DNA from: Solibacillus sp. FSL H8-0523
GTDB taxonomy: Bacteria > Bacillota > Bacilli > Bacillales_A > Planococcaceae
Reading direction: 5' to 3'
DNA length: 64,000 nucleotides
NCBI RefSeq assembly: GCF_038051985.1
Contig: NZ_CP150291.1
Coordinates: 1,674,001-1,738,000 of the forward strand
Made by a program: the position numbers and the translations under genes. Positions 16,345-25,343 of the stretch are shown here, piece by piece (the first letter of the stretch is position 1; each line of letters begins with the position of its first letter). The notes beneath the pieces were generated by a model. The model worked only from the letters and a program-made list of their open reading frames with translations. It had not been told where the DNA came from and did no database searches.

Positions 16345-19300
16345 ATGTGCAAAAATGATGAAGTTTCAATGATCGAGCTGCATAACCATTTAGACACGTC
16401 CAATTTCAGATTGTTAGATTGTACTATATCTGTTGAAGAATTGATTCAAACGGCTGCGGATATGGGGAAAAAAGCTGTGGCCATCACAGATCACGAAACG
16501 GTTGCAGCGCACGTAAAAGGGATTCAAACAACCAGGCGCTTAAAAGAAAGCGGTAAAATCCCAGAAGATTTTAAGCTTATTTTAGGTAATGAAATTTATT
16601 TAGTAAATTCCTTAGAAGAAGTTCGTGATAACTATCAATCGGGTATCACAAAGTTTCCGCACTTTCTATTATTAGCAAAAAATAAAGAGGGGCATGAAGC
16701 TCTAAGAAAACTGTCGAGTATGGCTTGGGAAAATTCTTTTTATACTGGCACAATGGAACGAGTGCCTACTATTAAAAGTAATCTAGTAGATATTATAAAG
16801 GAATACCCCAATACATTAATTGGTACAAGCGCTTGTTTAGGTTCGGAGAGTTCAATTCACATTTTAAATGGTGATTATGAGAAAGCAAAAGCGTTTTTGC
16901 AATGGTGTTCACAAGTGTTTGGTGAAGGTAATTTTTATTTAGAAATGCAGCCCGCAAAAGATGGGGAGCAGCGTATTGTTAATGAAAAATTAATTGAGTT
17001 CTCCAATGAATTGAATTTAGAGCTAATCATTACTTCTGACACGCATTATTTGAGGCCAGAAGATGCAGATATTCATGCTGCTTATTTAAACGCAAAAGAC
17101 GGGGATCGTGAAACTGCAATGTTCTATTCAAATACGTATCTTCATACAAAAGAGGAGATATATGAAAAATTGAGCTATATAGATGAAGCCATTGTGACTA
17201 GGGCACTCTTAAATACACTGGAAATTGGTGATATGATAGAGGATTATACAATTGAAGCTCCAACCATTATCCCTAAAATTGAACTGCCAGCGTTTGAATT
17301 AAAGCATTTATTTGAGCCTGGTTATCAGCAATATAGCTACATTAAAAAAATGGCATATAGTGAGGACGAACAGGATAGATATTTAGTTCATTTAATTGAA
17401 GAAGGTTTTCTTAGCCTCATTCCATACAAAGTTATTTCAAAAGTAAAGTTTCACAATATAATTGAAAGAATAAATGTGGAACTAGGCGAGCTGTGGGAAA
17501 TTTCGCTGCAACTGCAACAAGCTATGTCGGCTTACTACGTGACGATTCAAGAAATTGTTAACATCATGTGGGGAGATGATTGCGGTGAAGATAGTCGGAC
17601 GGAAGGGTCATTAGTAGGTAGTGGGCGAGGTTCAGCAAGCGGTTTCTTAATAAATTATTTGCTTGGTATTACACAAATTAATGCGCTTGAATATGGAATC
17701 GAAATGCCTCACTGGAGACACTTACACCGTAGCCGTGGTGATATATCCGCTTTAGATATTGATCTTGATGTTGAGCCAGAAAAGCGTCAAGTTATTATAA
17801 AACGGATGCGTGAAAAGTTTGGAGAAAGGCGGGTGTTGGAGGTATGCACATATGGCACAGAGGGGTCAAAATCAGCCATACAAACTGCCTGCCGTGGCTT
17901 AGGTATAGATTTGGATATAGGGCAGTATTTAAGCTCTCTAATCCCTTTTGAACGTGGGGAGAACTATTCTATTTCCGATTGCTTATATGGAAACGCGGAA
18001 AAGGAACGGAAAGCCAGTAGAGAGTTTATTCGAGAAATTGAAAAGCACCCACGACTCAAGGAAACAGCGTTAAAAATTGAAGGATTAATTAATAAGCGTT
18101 CAATTCATGCGGGCGGTGTCATTTTAACAAACGAGGACTACACTAAAACAAATGCAATGATGCGAGCGCCAAACCAACGAAAAATAACGCAATACAATTT
18201 AGATGATACACAAGCACTCGGCAGTATTAAATATGATGTGCTAGGCGTATCGAACATGTCAAAACTGCATCAATCGCTAGATATTATGCTAGATAAAAAT
18301 TTGGTGCAATGGCAAGGCACATTAAGAAAAACATTTAATGAATACTTACGTCCCGAAAAGATGGATTTAAATGACCCGAAGCGATATGAGCTATTAGGAC
18401 AAGGGAAAATACCCGATCTATTTCAGTTTGATACAAAATTAGCTGCACAGGCTTTAATGGACACAAAGCCTACAAATCTAATTGAAATGGCAGCAGTCAA
18501 TAGTCTGATGCGTCTAATGGCTAATGATGGAGAGTCACCAGTTTCCACGTTTACGAAGTATAAAAAAGACATTAATTTATGGTATGAAGAAATGAAAAAC
18601 TACAACCTAAATAATGACGAAATTAAAATTATGGAAAAGCATTTGCTTCCTTTGAATGGGGTTGCGGATACGCAAGAAGTAGTCATGCTATTGGTTATGG
18701 ATGAAAAGATTGCCGCAATGGATATGACAGCAGCTAATAAATTAAGAAAAGCCATTGCCAAAAAATCTGAAAAGGCGTATGAAGCAGTAAGAAAAGATTT
18801 TTATATAGCTGGGGAACAGATTGGGACACGCAAAGAATTCTTAGATTATGTGTGGAATGTGCAGATTGCGAGGCAAAAGGGCTACGGTTTCTCGATTCTT
18901 CATACAATTGCATATTCAATTATTGGTCTACAAAACATTGAAATTGTCTATAAATATGGCCCGATCATTTGGTATACAGCTTGTCTTACAATTAACAGTG
19001 GCTCAACGGAAGTGGAAGAAGGGGAAAAAGGAAAGTCAACGGACTATGGTAAAGTTGCCGCTGCAATTGGAAATTTAAAATCATATGGCGTAACAATTGA
19101 ACTGCCTTTTATAAATAGCGCAAGTTTTGGATTCACGCCTGACTTAGAGAATGATAAAATCTATTATTCGTTAAAAGGAATCAATGGAATTGGCGATAAC
19201 ATCGTTCATGAAATTATCAAGAATCGCCCCTATGCATCATTTGAGGATTTTTATGAGCGCATGTATAAGACTAAGTTAATTCAGCGCTCACATTTTTTAC

Positions 19301-20253
19301 AGCTAATCAAAGCAGGTGCATTTAATGAAATGGGCGCGCCGATTGAAATTATGAAACAATTTTTAATCAGCGAAGTAAATGCTAAAGAGACACTAGACGG
19401 AAAAAACCTATCAAAAATCATCTCATTGGGACTATTTCATACACCAAAATTAAAGCAATATGAAGAATACTACAACTTCCGCAAATACATCATGAAATCC
19501 ACTCATAAATCTAAAGACTACTCTGACGAAAAAATTTACCTCTTAGATAATTACTCACAATACTATTTTGAGAACAACTTCACCTTTGATTCAGTTGTTG
19601 GGGAATATAAAGGGAATCTATTAATATCAGAAAAAAAATTCAAAAAAGAATATGACCAAAAGATGCTACCAATCAAACCTCTGTATACTGATGCGCACTT
19701 TATTCGTAAATTTAATCAAGCACAATTCTTAGAAATTTGGAATGAAACTGCGGCAGGAACAGTATCTAAATGGGAGATGGATTCAGTTTCTTATTATTCA
19801 AATGAGCATGAGCTAGGCAACGTTGATTATGAGCGCTATGGATTCAGTAACTTTTTTGCCCTGGATGAAGCTCCAGTTGTCCTAGAGGAGTATGAATGGC
19901 GTGGACGAGAAATGAAACGCTATCAATTGTTCACTATTATTGGAACAGTACTAGATAAAAATAAAAATAATCATACGATAACAGTTTTAACGCCAGAAGG
20001 TGTTGTCACGGTTAAAACGTATGGCGGCAATTTCAGTTATTACGATAAACGAATATCGAAAAATGAGAGCAGCAAAAAAACAATATTAGAAAATTCTTGG
20101 TTTACTAGAGGGAATTTATTGATGCTCACAGGTTATCGCAGAGAAGATCAGTTTGTCTTAAAAGCGCTAAAAGGGGAGCATACAATAAATCTTATAACTA
20201 AGATAGGAGAGGACGGGAGTTTGAGTCTACAAGCGGAACGCACAAGGGTTTAA
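16345..20253 (+). CDS. yorL: DNA polymerase III alpha-like phage replicase (YorL)
   Basis: A C-family DNA polymerase of 1,302 residues. The PHP domain opens the protein ('MIELHNHLDTSNFR', His13 and His15; 'AITDHET' near residue 46). The palm active site 'DIDLDVEP' lies around residues 469-476, matching the PDIDIDF motif of DnaE/PolC, and 'SIHAGGVIL' and 'NGIGDNI' (helix-hairpin-helix, near 950) follow. A C-terminal OB-like part ends the protein. Length and order equal SPbeta YorL. It is the phage's own replicative polymerase, acting with the YorI/YorJ homologues. ATG follows GGTGAGG. Confidence 0.9.
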   Translation: MCKNDEVSMIELHNHLDTSNFRLLDCTISVEELIQTAADMGKKAVAITDHETVAAHVKGIQTTRRLKESGKIPEDFKLILGNEIYLVNSLEEVRDNYQSGITKFPHFLLLAKNKEGHEALRKLSSMAWENSFYTGTMERVPTIKSNLVDIIKEYPNTLIGTSACLGSESSIHILNGDYEKAKAFLQWCSQVFGEGNFYLEMQPAKDGEQRIVNEKLIEFSNELNLELIITSDTHYLRPEDADIHAAYLNAKDGDRETAMFYSNTYLHTKEEIYEKLSYIDEAIVTRALLNTLEIGDMIEDYTIEAPTIIPKIELPAFELKHLFEPGYQQYSYIKKMAYSEDEQDRYLVHLIEEGFLSLIPYKVISKVKFHNIIERINVELGELWEISLQLQQAMSAYYVTIQEIVNIMWGDDCGEDSRTEGSLVGSGRGSASGFLINYLLGITQINALEYGIEMPHWRHLHRSRGDISALDIDLDVEPEKRQVIIKRMREKFGERRVLEVCTYGTEGSKSAIQTACRGLGIDLDIGQYLSSLIPFERGENYSISDCLYGNAEKERKASREFIREIEKHPRLKETALKIEGLINKRSIHAGGVILTNEDYTKTNAMMRAPNQRKITQYNLDDTQALGSIKYDVLGVSNMSKLHQSLDIMLDKNLVQWQGTLRKTFNEYLRPEKMDLNDPKRYELLGQGKIPDLFQFDTKLAAQALMDTKPTNLIEMAAVNSLMRLMANDGESPVSTFTKYKKDINLWYEEMKNYNLNNDEIKIMEKHLLPLNGVADTQEVVMLLVMDEKIAAMDMTAANKLRKAIAKKSEKAYEAVRKDFYIAGEQIGTRKEFLDYVWNVQIARQKGYGFSILHTIAYSIIGLQNIEIVYKYGPIIWYTACLTINSGSTEVEEGEKGKSTDYGKVAAAIGNLKSYGVTIELPFINSASFGFTPDLENDKIYYSLKGINGIGDNIVHEIIKNRPYASFEDFYERMYKTKLIQRSHFLQLIKAGAFNEMGAPIEIMKQFLISEVNAKETLDGKNLSKIISLGLFHTPKLKQYEEYYNFRKYIMKSTHKSKDYSDEKIYLLDNYSQYYFENNFTFDSVVGEYKGNLLISEKKFKKEYDQKMLPIKPLYTDAHFIRKFNQAQFLEIWNETAAGTVSKWEMDSVSYYSNEHELGNVDYERYGFSNFFALDEAPVVLEEYEWRGREMKRYQLFTIIGTVLDKNKNNHTITVLTPEGVVTVKTYGGNFSYYDKRISKNESSKKTILENSWFTRGNLLMLTGYRREDQFVLKALKGEHTINLITKIGEDGSLSLQAERTRV

Positions 20254-20294
20254 CTTGTCTGAGAGTTCCAAATGAGAGTAGGTTAAACGACATT

Positions 20295-20945
20295 ATGATA
20301 AAAAAACGTGTTGCAGAGATTGTTAGAGTGTTAGCATTACTTAGTATTTTTCTCATTGTGTTTATTGAGATTACTACAAGTAAATCAAAAATTGAAATTG
20401 AAAAAGAAAATACCGAATGCTATAATAATTGTAATTTAAATTACAAAAATTTAATCAATATTACATTAAATAACATAAACATATACGAACAAAAAAATTT
20501 CGAAAAATTCTTAGTGGGAGCTAAAGAAGCGAAACTTAAAAAAGAGCTTGAAGCACAAGAGAAAATTGAAATAGAAACGAAGAAGGTAGCAGTCGAAGAG
20601 ACAGTTGAAGAGACAATTGAAGACTCTATAGAAAAGACTGAATCATCTATTTATGAAGCGACTTTTTATACTGCTAAATGTAATGGTTGCACGGGTGTAA
20701 CGTCCAGTGGTTATAATGTGACAAAAACCATTTTTTACAAAGGGCTTAGAGTAGTCGCTGCACCATCTCATATTAATTTATATACAAAGTTAAAAATTAC
20801 TTTAAATGATGGAACAGTTATAGATGCAATCGTACTAGATCGAGGTGGTAACATAAAAAAGAATCGTCTTGATATTTTAGTAGGTAGTAAAAAGGAAGCT
20901 TACAATCTTGGTAGGCAGAAAGTAAAGGTAGAAGTGATTAAGTAA
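20295..20945 (+). CDS. 3D-domain protein with N-terminal membrane anchor (YorM-like)
   Basis: A 216-residue protein: a basic start and one hydrophobic helix (about residues 11-28) act as signal or anchor, a charged Glu/Lys linker spans to about 115, and a C-terminal 3D domain (named for three conserved Asp) includes 'EATFYTAKCNGCTG', 'RVVAAPSHINLYT' and 'IVLDRGGNIKKNRLDILVG'. Such domains share the double-psi barrel of MltA lytic transglycosylases and act on cell-wall glycan. SPbeta has yorM, also a 3D protein, directly after yorL, so synteny holds. A cell-wall role is inferred. Confidence 0.75.
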   Translation: MIKKRVAEIVRVLALLSIFLIVFIEITTSKSKIEIEKENTECYNNCNLNYKNLINITLNNINIYEQKNFEKFLVGAKEAKLKKELEAQEKIEIETKKVAVEETVEETIEDSIEKTESSIYEATFYTAKCNGCTGVTSSGYNVTKTIFYKGLRVVAAPSHINLYTKLKITLNDGTVIDAIVLDRGGNIKKNRLDILVGSKKEAYNLGRQKVKVEVIK

Positions 20946-20951
20946 TGAATA

Positions 20952-20992
20952 GTGGTAGACGCTTATGTGAGTGCAAATATAGTGTCTACCAC
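20952..20992. repeat. Inverted repeat between the 3D protein and zinc-repeat genes
   Basis: GTGGTAGAC and GTCTACCAC pair perfectly over 9 bp around a 23-base loop, ten bases ahead of the next gene's ribosome site. No T-run follows. It may be an mRNA structure or operator. Confidence 0.5.
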
Positions 20993-21012
20993 ATACATAG
21001 GAGGAAATTAAG

Positions 21013-21564
21013 ATGAAAGCATGTAGTATTGACGGGTGCGTTAAAAAGCATGAGGCTAAAGGCTACTGTAAAGTTCATTACCGCAGCTTTACTAAATACG
21101 GTGATCCATTATATGTAGAACAAAAGAGGGCACAGCAAGAGCAAAACAGAATAGAGAAAGAAAAGTATAAAGCAATAACTCGACAATTAATGTCAACAGA
21201 AGGCGTATGCAAAGTAAGCGACTGTGATAGCTCTATATATGCAAAAAGATTATGCATAAAGCACTATGGAAGACATTTGCGCAAAGGGGATTTAAGCATT
21301 GAAAAAAAACGTAATGAAATTGACGTAGAAGAGTGTTTAGCAATAGGTTGTACCAATCCGCACGTTCGTCATGGGTTTTGTTCTACACATTTGATCTACA
21401 TAAGAGAAAACGAAACGCCATATAAACCAAAAATTATAAAGTTGTGTGGCGTTAAAGGTTGTGAAGGAGAGCATATGGGTATTGGATTATGTAATCATCA
21501 CTACTATCAGTGGAAAGCAATAAAAAGAGATTATAAATTACATGAATACAATAAATTAAAATGA
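21013..21564 (+). CDS. Protein with four identical-spacing zinc-finger repeats
   Basis: This 183-residue protein contains four copies of C-x4-C-x9-C-x2-H: Cys4/9/19-His22, Cys66/71/81-His84, Cys108/113/123-His126 and Cys145/150/160-His163. Each repeat has a short basic tail with a Tyr/Arg-rich helix after the histidine. The spacing is exactly kept while the rest diverges, which points to four metal-binding modules used for nucleic-acid contact. Similar single or double modules occur in phage HNH-related proteins, but no HNH catalytic motif is visible. Strong AGGAGG site before the ATG. Function unknown. Confidence 0.75.
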   Translation: MKACSIDGCVKKHEAKGYCKVHYRSFTKYGDPLYVEQKRAQQEQNRIEKEKYKAITRQLMSTEGVCKVSDCDSSIYAKRLCIKHYGRHLRKGDLSIEKKRNEIDVEECLAIGCTNPHVRHGFCSTHLIYIRENETPYKPKIIKLCGVKGCEGEHMGIGLCNHHYYQWKAIKRDYKLHEYNKLK

Positions 21565-21580
21565 GAAGGGGATTTTATAA

Positions 21581-21907
21581 ATGGTACAAAACAAAGAGCT
21601 ATTGAAAATCCTAGTACAAAAAAATCTTACTCTAACAAATTTATCAGAAAGAACAAACATTCCTATTACTAAAATTCAAGCAATAGTAGAACATGATTTT
21701 AAAAACGCATCAATAGGAAATGCGATCAAAATAGCTCAAGCTTTGGACGTTGAATTACATGAAATAATACCAGAAATTAAACCTAGTCAAACCAATAATC
21801 AACTAGAAAGAGAAATCAGAAAGTTGAAAAAAGATTACGTGGTAGTTAGTAATCAATATGATAATTTAGTAAAAGAAGTTACAACTATGCTTTGGAAGCA
21901 CTTATAA
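21581..21907 (+). CDS. XRE-family helix-turn-helix protein, 108 aa
   Basis: An XRE/Cro-type HTH occupies about residues 5-62 ('TLTNLSERTNIPITKIQAI' is the scaffold and recognition region), followed by an acidic/basic coiled-coil-like tail that probably dimerises. AGAAGGGG ribosome site before the ATG. It is convergent with the small minus-strand gene at 21938-22261 and co-directional with the four-finger gene, suggesting a local regulator. Target unknown; the direct-repeat or palindromic sites in the neighbourhood are candidates. Confidence 0.7.
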   Translation: MVQNKELLKILVQKNLTLTNLSERTNIPITKIQAIVEHDFKNASIGNAIKIAQALDVELHEIIPEIKPSQTNNQLEREIRKLKKDYVVVSNQYDNLVKEVTTMLWKHL

Positions 21908-21937
21908 AAGTTTTATACACCTACTATAAAAATTGAG

Positions 21938-22261
21938 TTATGTAAGGTTTTTCTGTTCAATGAATCGCTTGATAATTTCAAATTCAGAACGTGAAAAAGG
22001 AATGCTTCTTTCTTTTATGAATGATGCGGTCAATTCAGTGTCGGAATATGTTTCAAATAACTTAGTACCATTATCAATGGCAGCGTTCATTATTTCATGA
22101 TATTGAATACGATTTTTACTATAAGACTCTGGACGATATGCATAAACGGCTTCATAATTGCCCGTCTTAATTTTATTGATTAAATCAGCATAAGTATAAA
22201 CAGCTTCCGTATTTTGGGATGGCTCAAAAGTATTCGATGGACAATAAACTACTAATTTCAT
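21938..22261 (-). CDS. Small resolvase-like N-domain protein, 107 aa
   Basis: One of only a few minus-strand genes in the prophage. The pattern 'INKIKTGNYEAVYAYRPES' then 'NAAIDNGTKLFETYSD' resembles the second half of the serine-recombinase catalytic domain ('...vvvyrldRlsRn...l...gv.l.s..e'). However, the N-terminal Tyr-x-Arg-x-Ser motif with the catalytic serine is not present ('KLVVYCPSNT' instead), so any relation is to a degenerate or recruited fold. ATG at 22261 after AAAGGGG. It has its own promoter at 22293-22321. Function unknown. Confidence 0.55.
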   Translation of the reverse strand: MKLVVYCPSNTFEPSQNTEAVYTYADLINKIKTGNYEAVYAYRPESYSKNRIQYHEIMNAAIDNGTKLFETYSDTELTASFIKERSIPFSRSEFEIIKRFIEQKNLT

Positions 22262-22292
22262 AAACAAGCCCCTTTACTTATACAATAGGTAT

Positions 22293-22321
22293 ATTTTACA
22301 ATGGCTTGGAAGTTATTTCAA
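22293..22321 (-). promoter_or_regulatory. Promoter for the minus-strand resolvase-like gene
   Basis: On the minus strand, TTGAAA, 17 bases and TAAAAT lie 31 bases upstream of the ATG at 22261. Confidence 0.5.
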
Positions 22322-22361
22322 TATGAATCGATTTTTATTGAACATAAAGAAGGAGAAAAAT

Positions 22362-22982
22362 ATGAGAATAGAGAAAAATAAAGCAGCTTACATTGAGGCT
22401 TATAAGGATAAAGTTCCATCATTTTCTTCAAATGTTTTAAGTATAACAGATGAGTTTTATGTTAGAGAGGAACTTGTTAAAAAAGGCATGTTCGCTTTGA
22501 TTACAACTGATTTTGCAGACAATTTAGCAAACTACTTAAAAGGAAAAAGAGTATTAGAAGTCATGGCGGGTGCAGGATATTTAGCTTATGAGCTTCAAAA
22601 TAGAGGTGTCGATATAGTGGCAACCGACAATTATTCGTGGGGAATACACGCTCATAATGATTTTCCAATTGAAAATTTATCTGTTTATGACGCAATAAGA
22701 AAATATTCTGACGTTGATTATATTTTAGTAAGCTGGATTCCAATGAATGACGCTGCAACAGATCTAATCCGTGCAGTTAAAAAATACTGTCCCGACAAAT
22801 TGATTCTACATATTGGTGAAGGTCAAAGTGGATGTACGGGAAACGATTATTTCTTTAATAGTGTAAAAGAAGTGTTTGACAATGATCTATTACAAGCGCA
22901 GAACAGCTTTGAACATTTTTATGGAATACACGATGAGCTAAGTTTGTTAAAGCTAAAGCATGGAGGAAAAAAAGAATGTTAA
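22362..22982 (+). CDS. SAM-dependent methyltransferase-like protein 1
   Basis: A 206-residue protein with a class-I Rossmann pattern: 'KRVLEVMAGAGYLAYEL' is motif I (GxGxG-like), 'GVDIVATDN' holds the acidic residue of motif II, and 'DYILVSWIPMND' matches the motif IV region, although not the DPPY/NPPY of DNA adenine methylases. The substrate cannot be named. ATG at 22362 after AAGGAG. It overlaps the next methyltransferase-like gene by seven bases, and the two form a pair. Phage methyltransferases often modify DNA or small molecules to escape defence; that is an inference here. Confidence 0.65.
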   Translation: MRIEKNKAAYIEAYKDKVPSFSSNVLSITDEFYVREELVKKGMFALITTDFADNLANYLKGKRVLEVMAGAGYLAYELQNRGVDIVATDNYSWGIHAHNDFPIENLSVYDAIRKYSDVDYILVSWIPMNDAATDLIRAVKKYCPDKLILHIGEGQSGCTGNDYFFNSVKEVFDNDLLQAQNSFEHFYGIHDELSLLKLKHGGKKEC

Positions 22983-23641
22983 ATATTAATGATCTGAAAT
23001 TTATTAAAAGTGCAAATATTGATTACTTAAACGAACTGTTCTTAGATGAAGATGGGCTTCTAAAAATTTATTCATATGAGGATTTAAAAGATATACAGCA
23101 CGACCATATCCGCCTATTTTGCTTACAAAATGGGATTTATTCATTGCCAACAACTGAATTAATCGACTTCCTAAGAGAAGAAATTGGTGAGGAAAATCTA
23201 AGTCAAGCAATCGAAATTGGTTCGGGCAATGGAGCTTATAGCAGAGCGCTCGGCATACGAGGTACAGACAGCTATATGCAAGATGAATCGAATATTAAAG
23301 CCTACTACGAGCTTTATGAGCAGACACCTGTGAAATACGGAGACAATGTAGAAAAGATTGATGCGTTAAGCGCAGTTAAAAAATACAAGCCAAAAATTGT
23401 ATTAGGCGCTTGGTGTACTCATAAATACAATCCTAATGAACATTGGCGTGGAGGTAATATGCTGGGGATAAGTGAAAGAAATATTCTTTCAAGAGTTGAG
23501 AAATATATACACATAGGGAATGAAACGATTCACGATAAAAAACCACTCCTGAGAACGCCACACAGAAAAATTAAGGAGAAATGGATTTTATCAAGGGCCG
23601 AAAGTAAGGATAGAAACATTATTTATATTTGGGAAAAATAA
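22976..23641 (+). CDS. SAM-dependent methyltransferase-like protein 2
   Basis: A 221-residue protein with a Rossmann pattern 'QAIEIGSGNGAYSRALGI' (motif I) and 'PKIVLGAWCTHKYNP' in the place of motif IV. It resembles the preceding gene in layout (helical N-terminus, motif I near the middle, similar strand order), so the pair may have arisen by duplication and divergence. A C-terminal basic part ('TPHRKIKEKWILS') may contact nucleic acid. It overlaps the upstream gene by seven bases. Substrate unknown. Confidence 0.6.
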   Translation: MLNINDLKFIKSANIDYLNELFLDEDGLLKIYSYEDLKDIQHDHIRLFCLQNGIYSLPTTELIDFLREEIGEENLSQAIEIGSGNGAYSRALGIRGTDSYMQDESNIKAYYELYEQTPVKYGDNVEKIDALSAVKKYKPKIVLGAWCTHKYNPNEHWRGGNMLGISERNILSRVEKYIHIGNETIHDKKPLLRTPHRKIKEKWILSRAESKDRNIIYIWEK

Positions 23642-23671
23642 AAACATAGGTTGAAAGGGGAAAGGGATTTC

Positions 23672-24331
23672 TTGACAATTCATTCAGATTCAAATAGTGA
23701 ACAAATTGCAATTCAGTTTACGCTAAAAGTAACAGATTTAGAGATCAATAAACATATGAAACTCGTGGAAGCGTTAAAGAAAAGCAGGAGAATTCAGTTG
23801 CCCACCTTTTTTCTTTCACTTTTGTTTGTTTTGTTTGTTTGGGCGCTCTTAAATACGGGGCGCACATGGGCAGACAATTTCGTTGTAAAAGAGATTGTTG
23901 TCAATTTTGGTTTTAATCTAGTTTTCACTTTTGGCTTTTCATATGCTTTATTATACTTGTTAAATTTTAAGAACTTAGCAAATTTATTTGTTAACGGTAC
24001 TAGAACGAGTGATGTAGAAGATAAAAAAGGAAATCGACTGTTTGTTTTAAATATGATAATTGGTTTTGTACTTACAATGTTATTTACTATGACTCTTTAC
24101 CAATTATGGATAAAAGGAGACGCTATTTCACCCCTTATAGACTTTGCTATTTTGTGTGCTATTTTTATTCATATGTTGTTAGGCTTAAATTGCTACTTCA
24201 CTATTCGCAAAGTCAAAAAAATATCTAGGGAATATCATAGAAAAATAATTCTATTAATTAATGAATATGAGTTATTGAAGGATGTTACAAGCGATAAAGT
24301 TGAAGAAACCAATGAGACTATGGTTAATTAA
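23672..24331 (+). CDS. Four-helix membrane protein, unknown
   Basis: No family is recognised. The 219-residue product has an amphipathic N-terminal region and four hydrophobic segments (roughly residues 45-63, 75-100, 125-148 and 158-178), then a charged cytoplasmic tail. The segments come as two pairs separated by a charged loop ('GTRTSDVEDKKGN'). TTG at 23672 is chosen because AAAGGG precedes it at correct spacing; the TTG at 23651 lacks a site. It follows the methyltransferase-like pair closely. Membrane localisation is clear; role is not. Confidence 0.65.
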   Translation: MTIHSDSNSEQIAIQFTLKVTDLEINKHMKLVEALKKSRRIQLPTFFLSLLFVLFVWALLNTGRTWADNFVVKEIVVNFGFNLVFTFGFSYALLYLLNFKNLANLFVNGTRTSDVEDKKGNRLFVLNMIIGFVLTMLFTMTLYQLWIKGDAISPLIDFAILCAIFIHMLLGLNCYFTIRKVKKISREYHRKIILLINEYELLKDVTSDKVEETNETMVN

Positions 24332-24362
24332 AAAAACTCCCATTGATTATTCAACAGGAGTT
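24331..24362 (-). terminator. Terminator for the minus-strand HTH gene
   Basis: AACTCC/GGAGTT form a stem across a 16-base loop, and on the minus strand a run of T residues follows. It overlaps the 3' end of the minus-strand gene and separates it from the converging membrane-protein gene. Confidence 0.6.
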
Positions 24363-24802
24363 GGGTCTGGTTTTGGGCGGCCTCGAACTGGCGTATAATT
24401 ATCATACTGCTCTTTATATTCGGTAGCTTGCTCAAAAGTCCAGATAGAAGTTGCAGATAAAATTTGAATTGGCTTTGGAATGGGGGGGTTAACAATTTCC
24501 CCTTTACGCTGCCTTGAATACATATTACTAAATTTTGATGGTGCGATTTCTAAAAATGCGGCAAATTCAGCTACGCCCAAAAGCGGCAAGACAAAAACCA
24601 TATCTGTTACAAGACCACGTTCAAAAAGAACTTTATAAGCTTCCTCCGCAGAGGTAAACTTTTTCCCATACTTTCTTTCCCCATCTTCCTCTATTTTTCC
24701 ATATTCAATTTTAATAAACCTATCATTAAAAAAAACATCTACTAAATCATCTTTTAATCGCTTATGATTTTCGTCTAAGTATTGAGTGAATTTAGCTTGC
24801 AT
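24347..24802 (-). CDS. Winged-HTH-like DNA-binding protein, 151 aa
   Basis: The C-terminal half carries a pattern like AlpA/MerR-type winged helices: 'GVAEFAAFLEIAPSKFSNM' (HTH), then 'PPIPKPIQILSATSIWTFEQATEY' in two parts (wing and last helix). This domain type often reads out DNA in small phage regulators. The N-terminal half is helical and charged, with no recognisable motif. ATG at 24802 after GGAGAGG. It is divergent from the gene at 25091 across a 288-base region that contains two near-identical direct repeats, possible autoregulatory sites. Confidence 0.6.
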   Translation of the reverse strand: MQAKFTQYLDENHKRLKDDLVDVFFNDRFIKIEYGKIEEDGERKYGKKFTSAEEAYKVLFERGLVTDMVFVLPLLGVAEFAAFLEIAPSKFSNMYSRQRKGEIVNPPIPKPIQILSATSIWTFEQATEYKEQYDNYTPVRGRPKPDPTPVE

Positions 24803-24890
24803 ATATTTCCTCTCCTTCAATATTAATAATTTACTAATATGAATTATACAATATTTTGACTATATGGAAAATATATTTATACAATATAAT

Positions 24891-24946
24891 TTGAATAATA
24901 GTCGAAAACTTCCACTCTATATAAATATTTTGAATAATAAGTCAAA
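24891..24946. repeat. Two direct repeats in the divergent control region
   Basis: TTGAATAATAGTCGAAA (24891-24907) and TTGAATAATAAGTCAAA (24930-24946) are 39 bases apart, upstream of the minus-strand winged-HTH gene. The 24802-25091 gap holds these, AT-rich DNA and one SPBRE-like element, and no gene. Confidence 0.55.
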
Positions 24947-24950
24947 TTAA

Positions 24951-24974
24951 TTGACATGAATAAATTATTATAAT
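24951..24974 (+). promoter_or_regulatory. SPBRE-like repeated element, copy 7
   Basis: TTGACATGAATAAATTATTA then TAAT, 117 bases ahead of the gene at 25091. Confidence 0.6.
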
Positions 24975-25090
24975 ACTATTAAGTTATTAAAATATAAGTA
25001 AAAATATGAGATAAAAGCGATTTATTGCTGACTTGAAAGCAGTCTGTAACTTCTATGACTACGAATCAAACTTTAGAAAGAAGGAAAGCG

Positions 25091-25315
25091 ATGAAAAAAA
25101 AAGTTAACTTTCAAATGCTTAATCTAAGTAGCAACATAAAGCATCTACTATATGTTTTGCAATTAGAGCAAGACTACGAATTATTGACGCTTTCAGTTGC
25201 AATAAAAGAGAATGATATTAGGCAGAAAATAAGAAGCATAAGTAGATTAAAAAAAATTCATAAAGAAATTGAAGCGCTACAGGATACACTTAAAAATAAA
25301 TTAATCAATCCTTAA
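25091..25315 (+). CDS. Small coiled-coil protein, 74 aa
   Basis: No family is recognised. The product is a basic, almost entirely helical peptide with heptad-like leucines and isoleucines ('LKKIHKEIEALQDTLKNKL'). The start at 25091 follows AAAGGAAAG; an upstream ATG at 25055 has no ribosome site. It begins the rightward series leading to the nucleotide-metabolism genes. Confidence 0.55.
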   Translation: MKKKVNFQMLNLSSNIKHLLYVLQLEQDYELLTLSVAIKENDIRQKIRSISRLKKIHKEIEALQDTLKNKLINP

Positions 25316-25343
25316 TAAAATCATTATGAAAGGTGGGATTATT

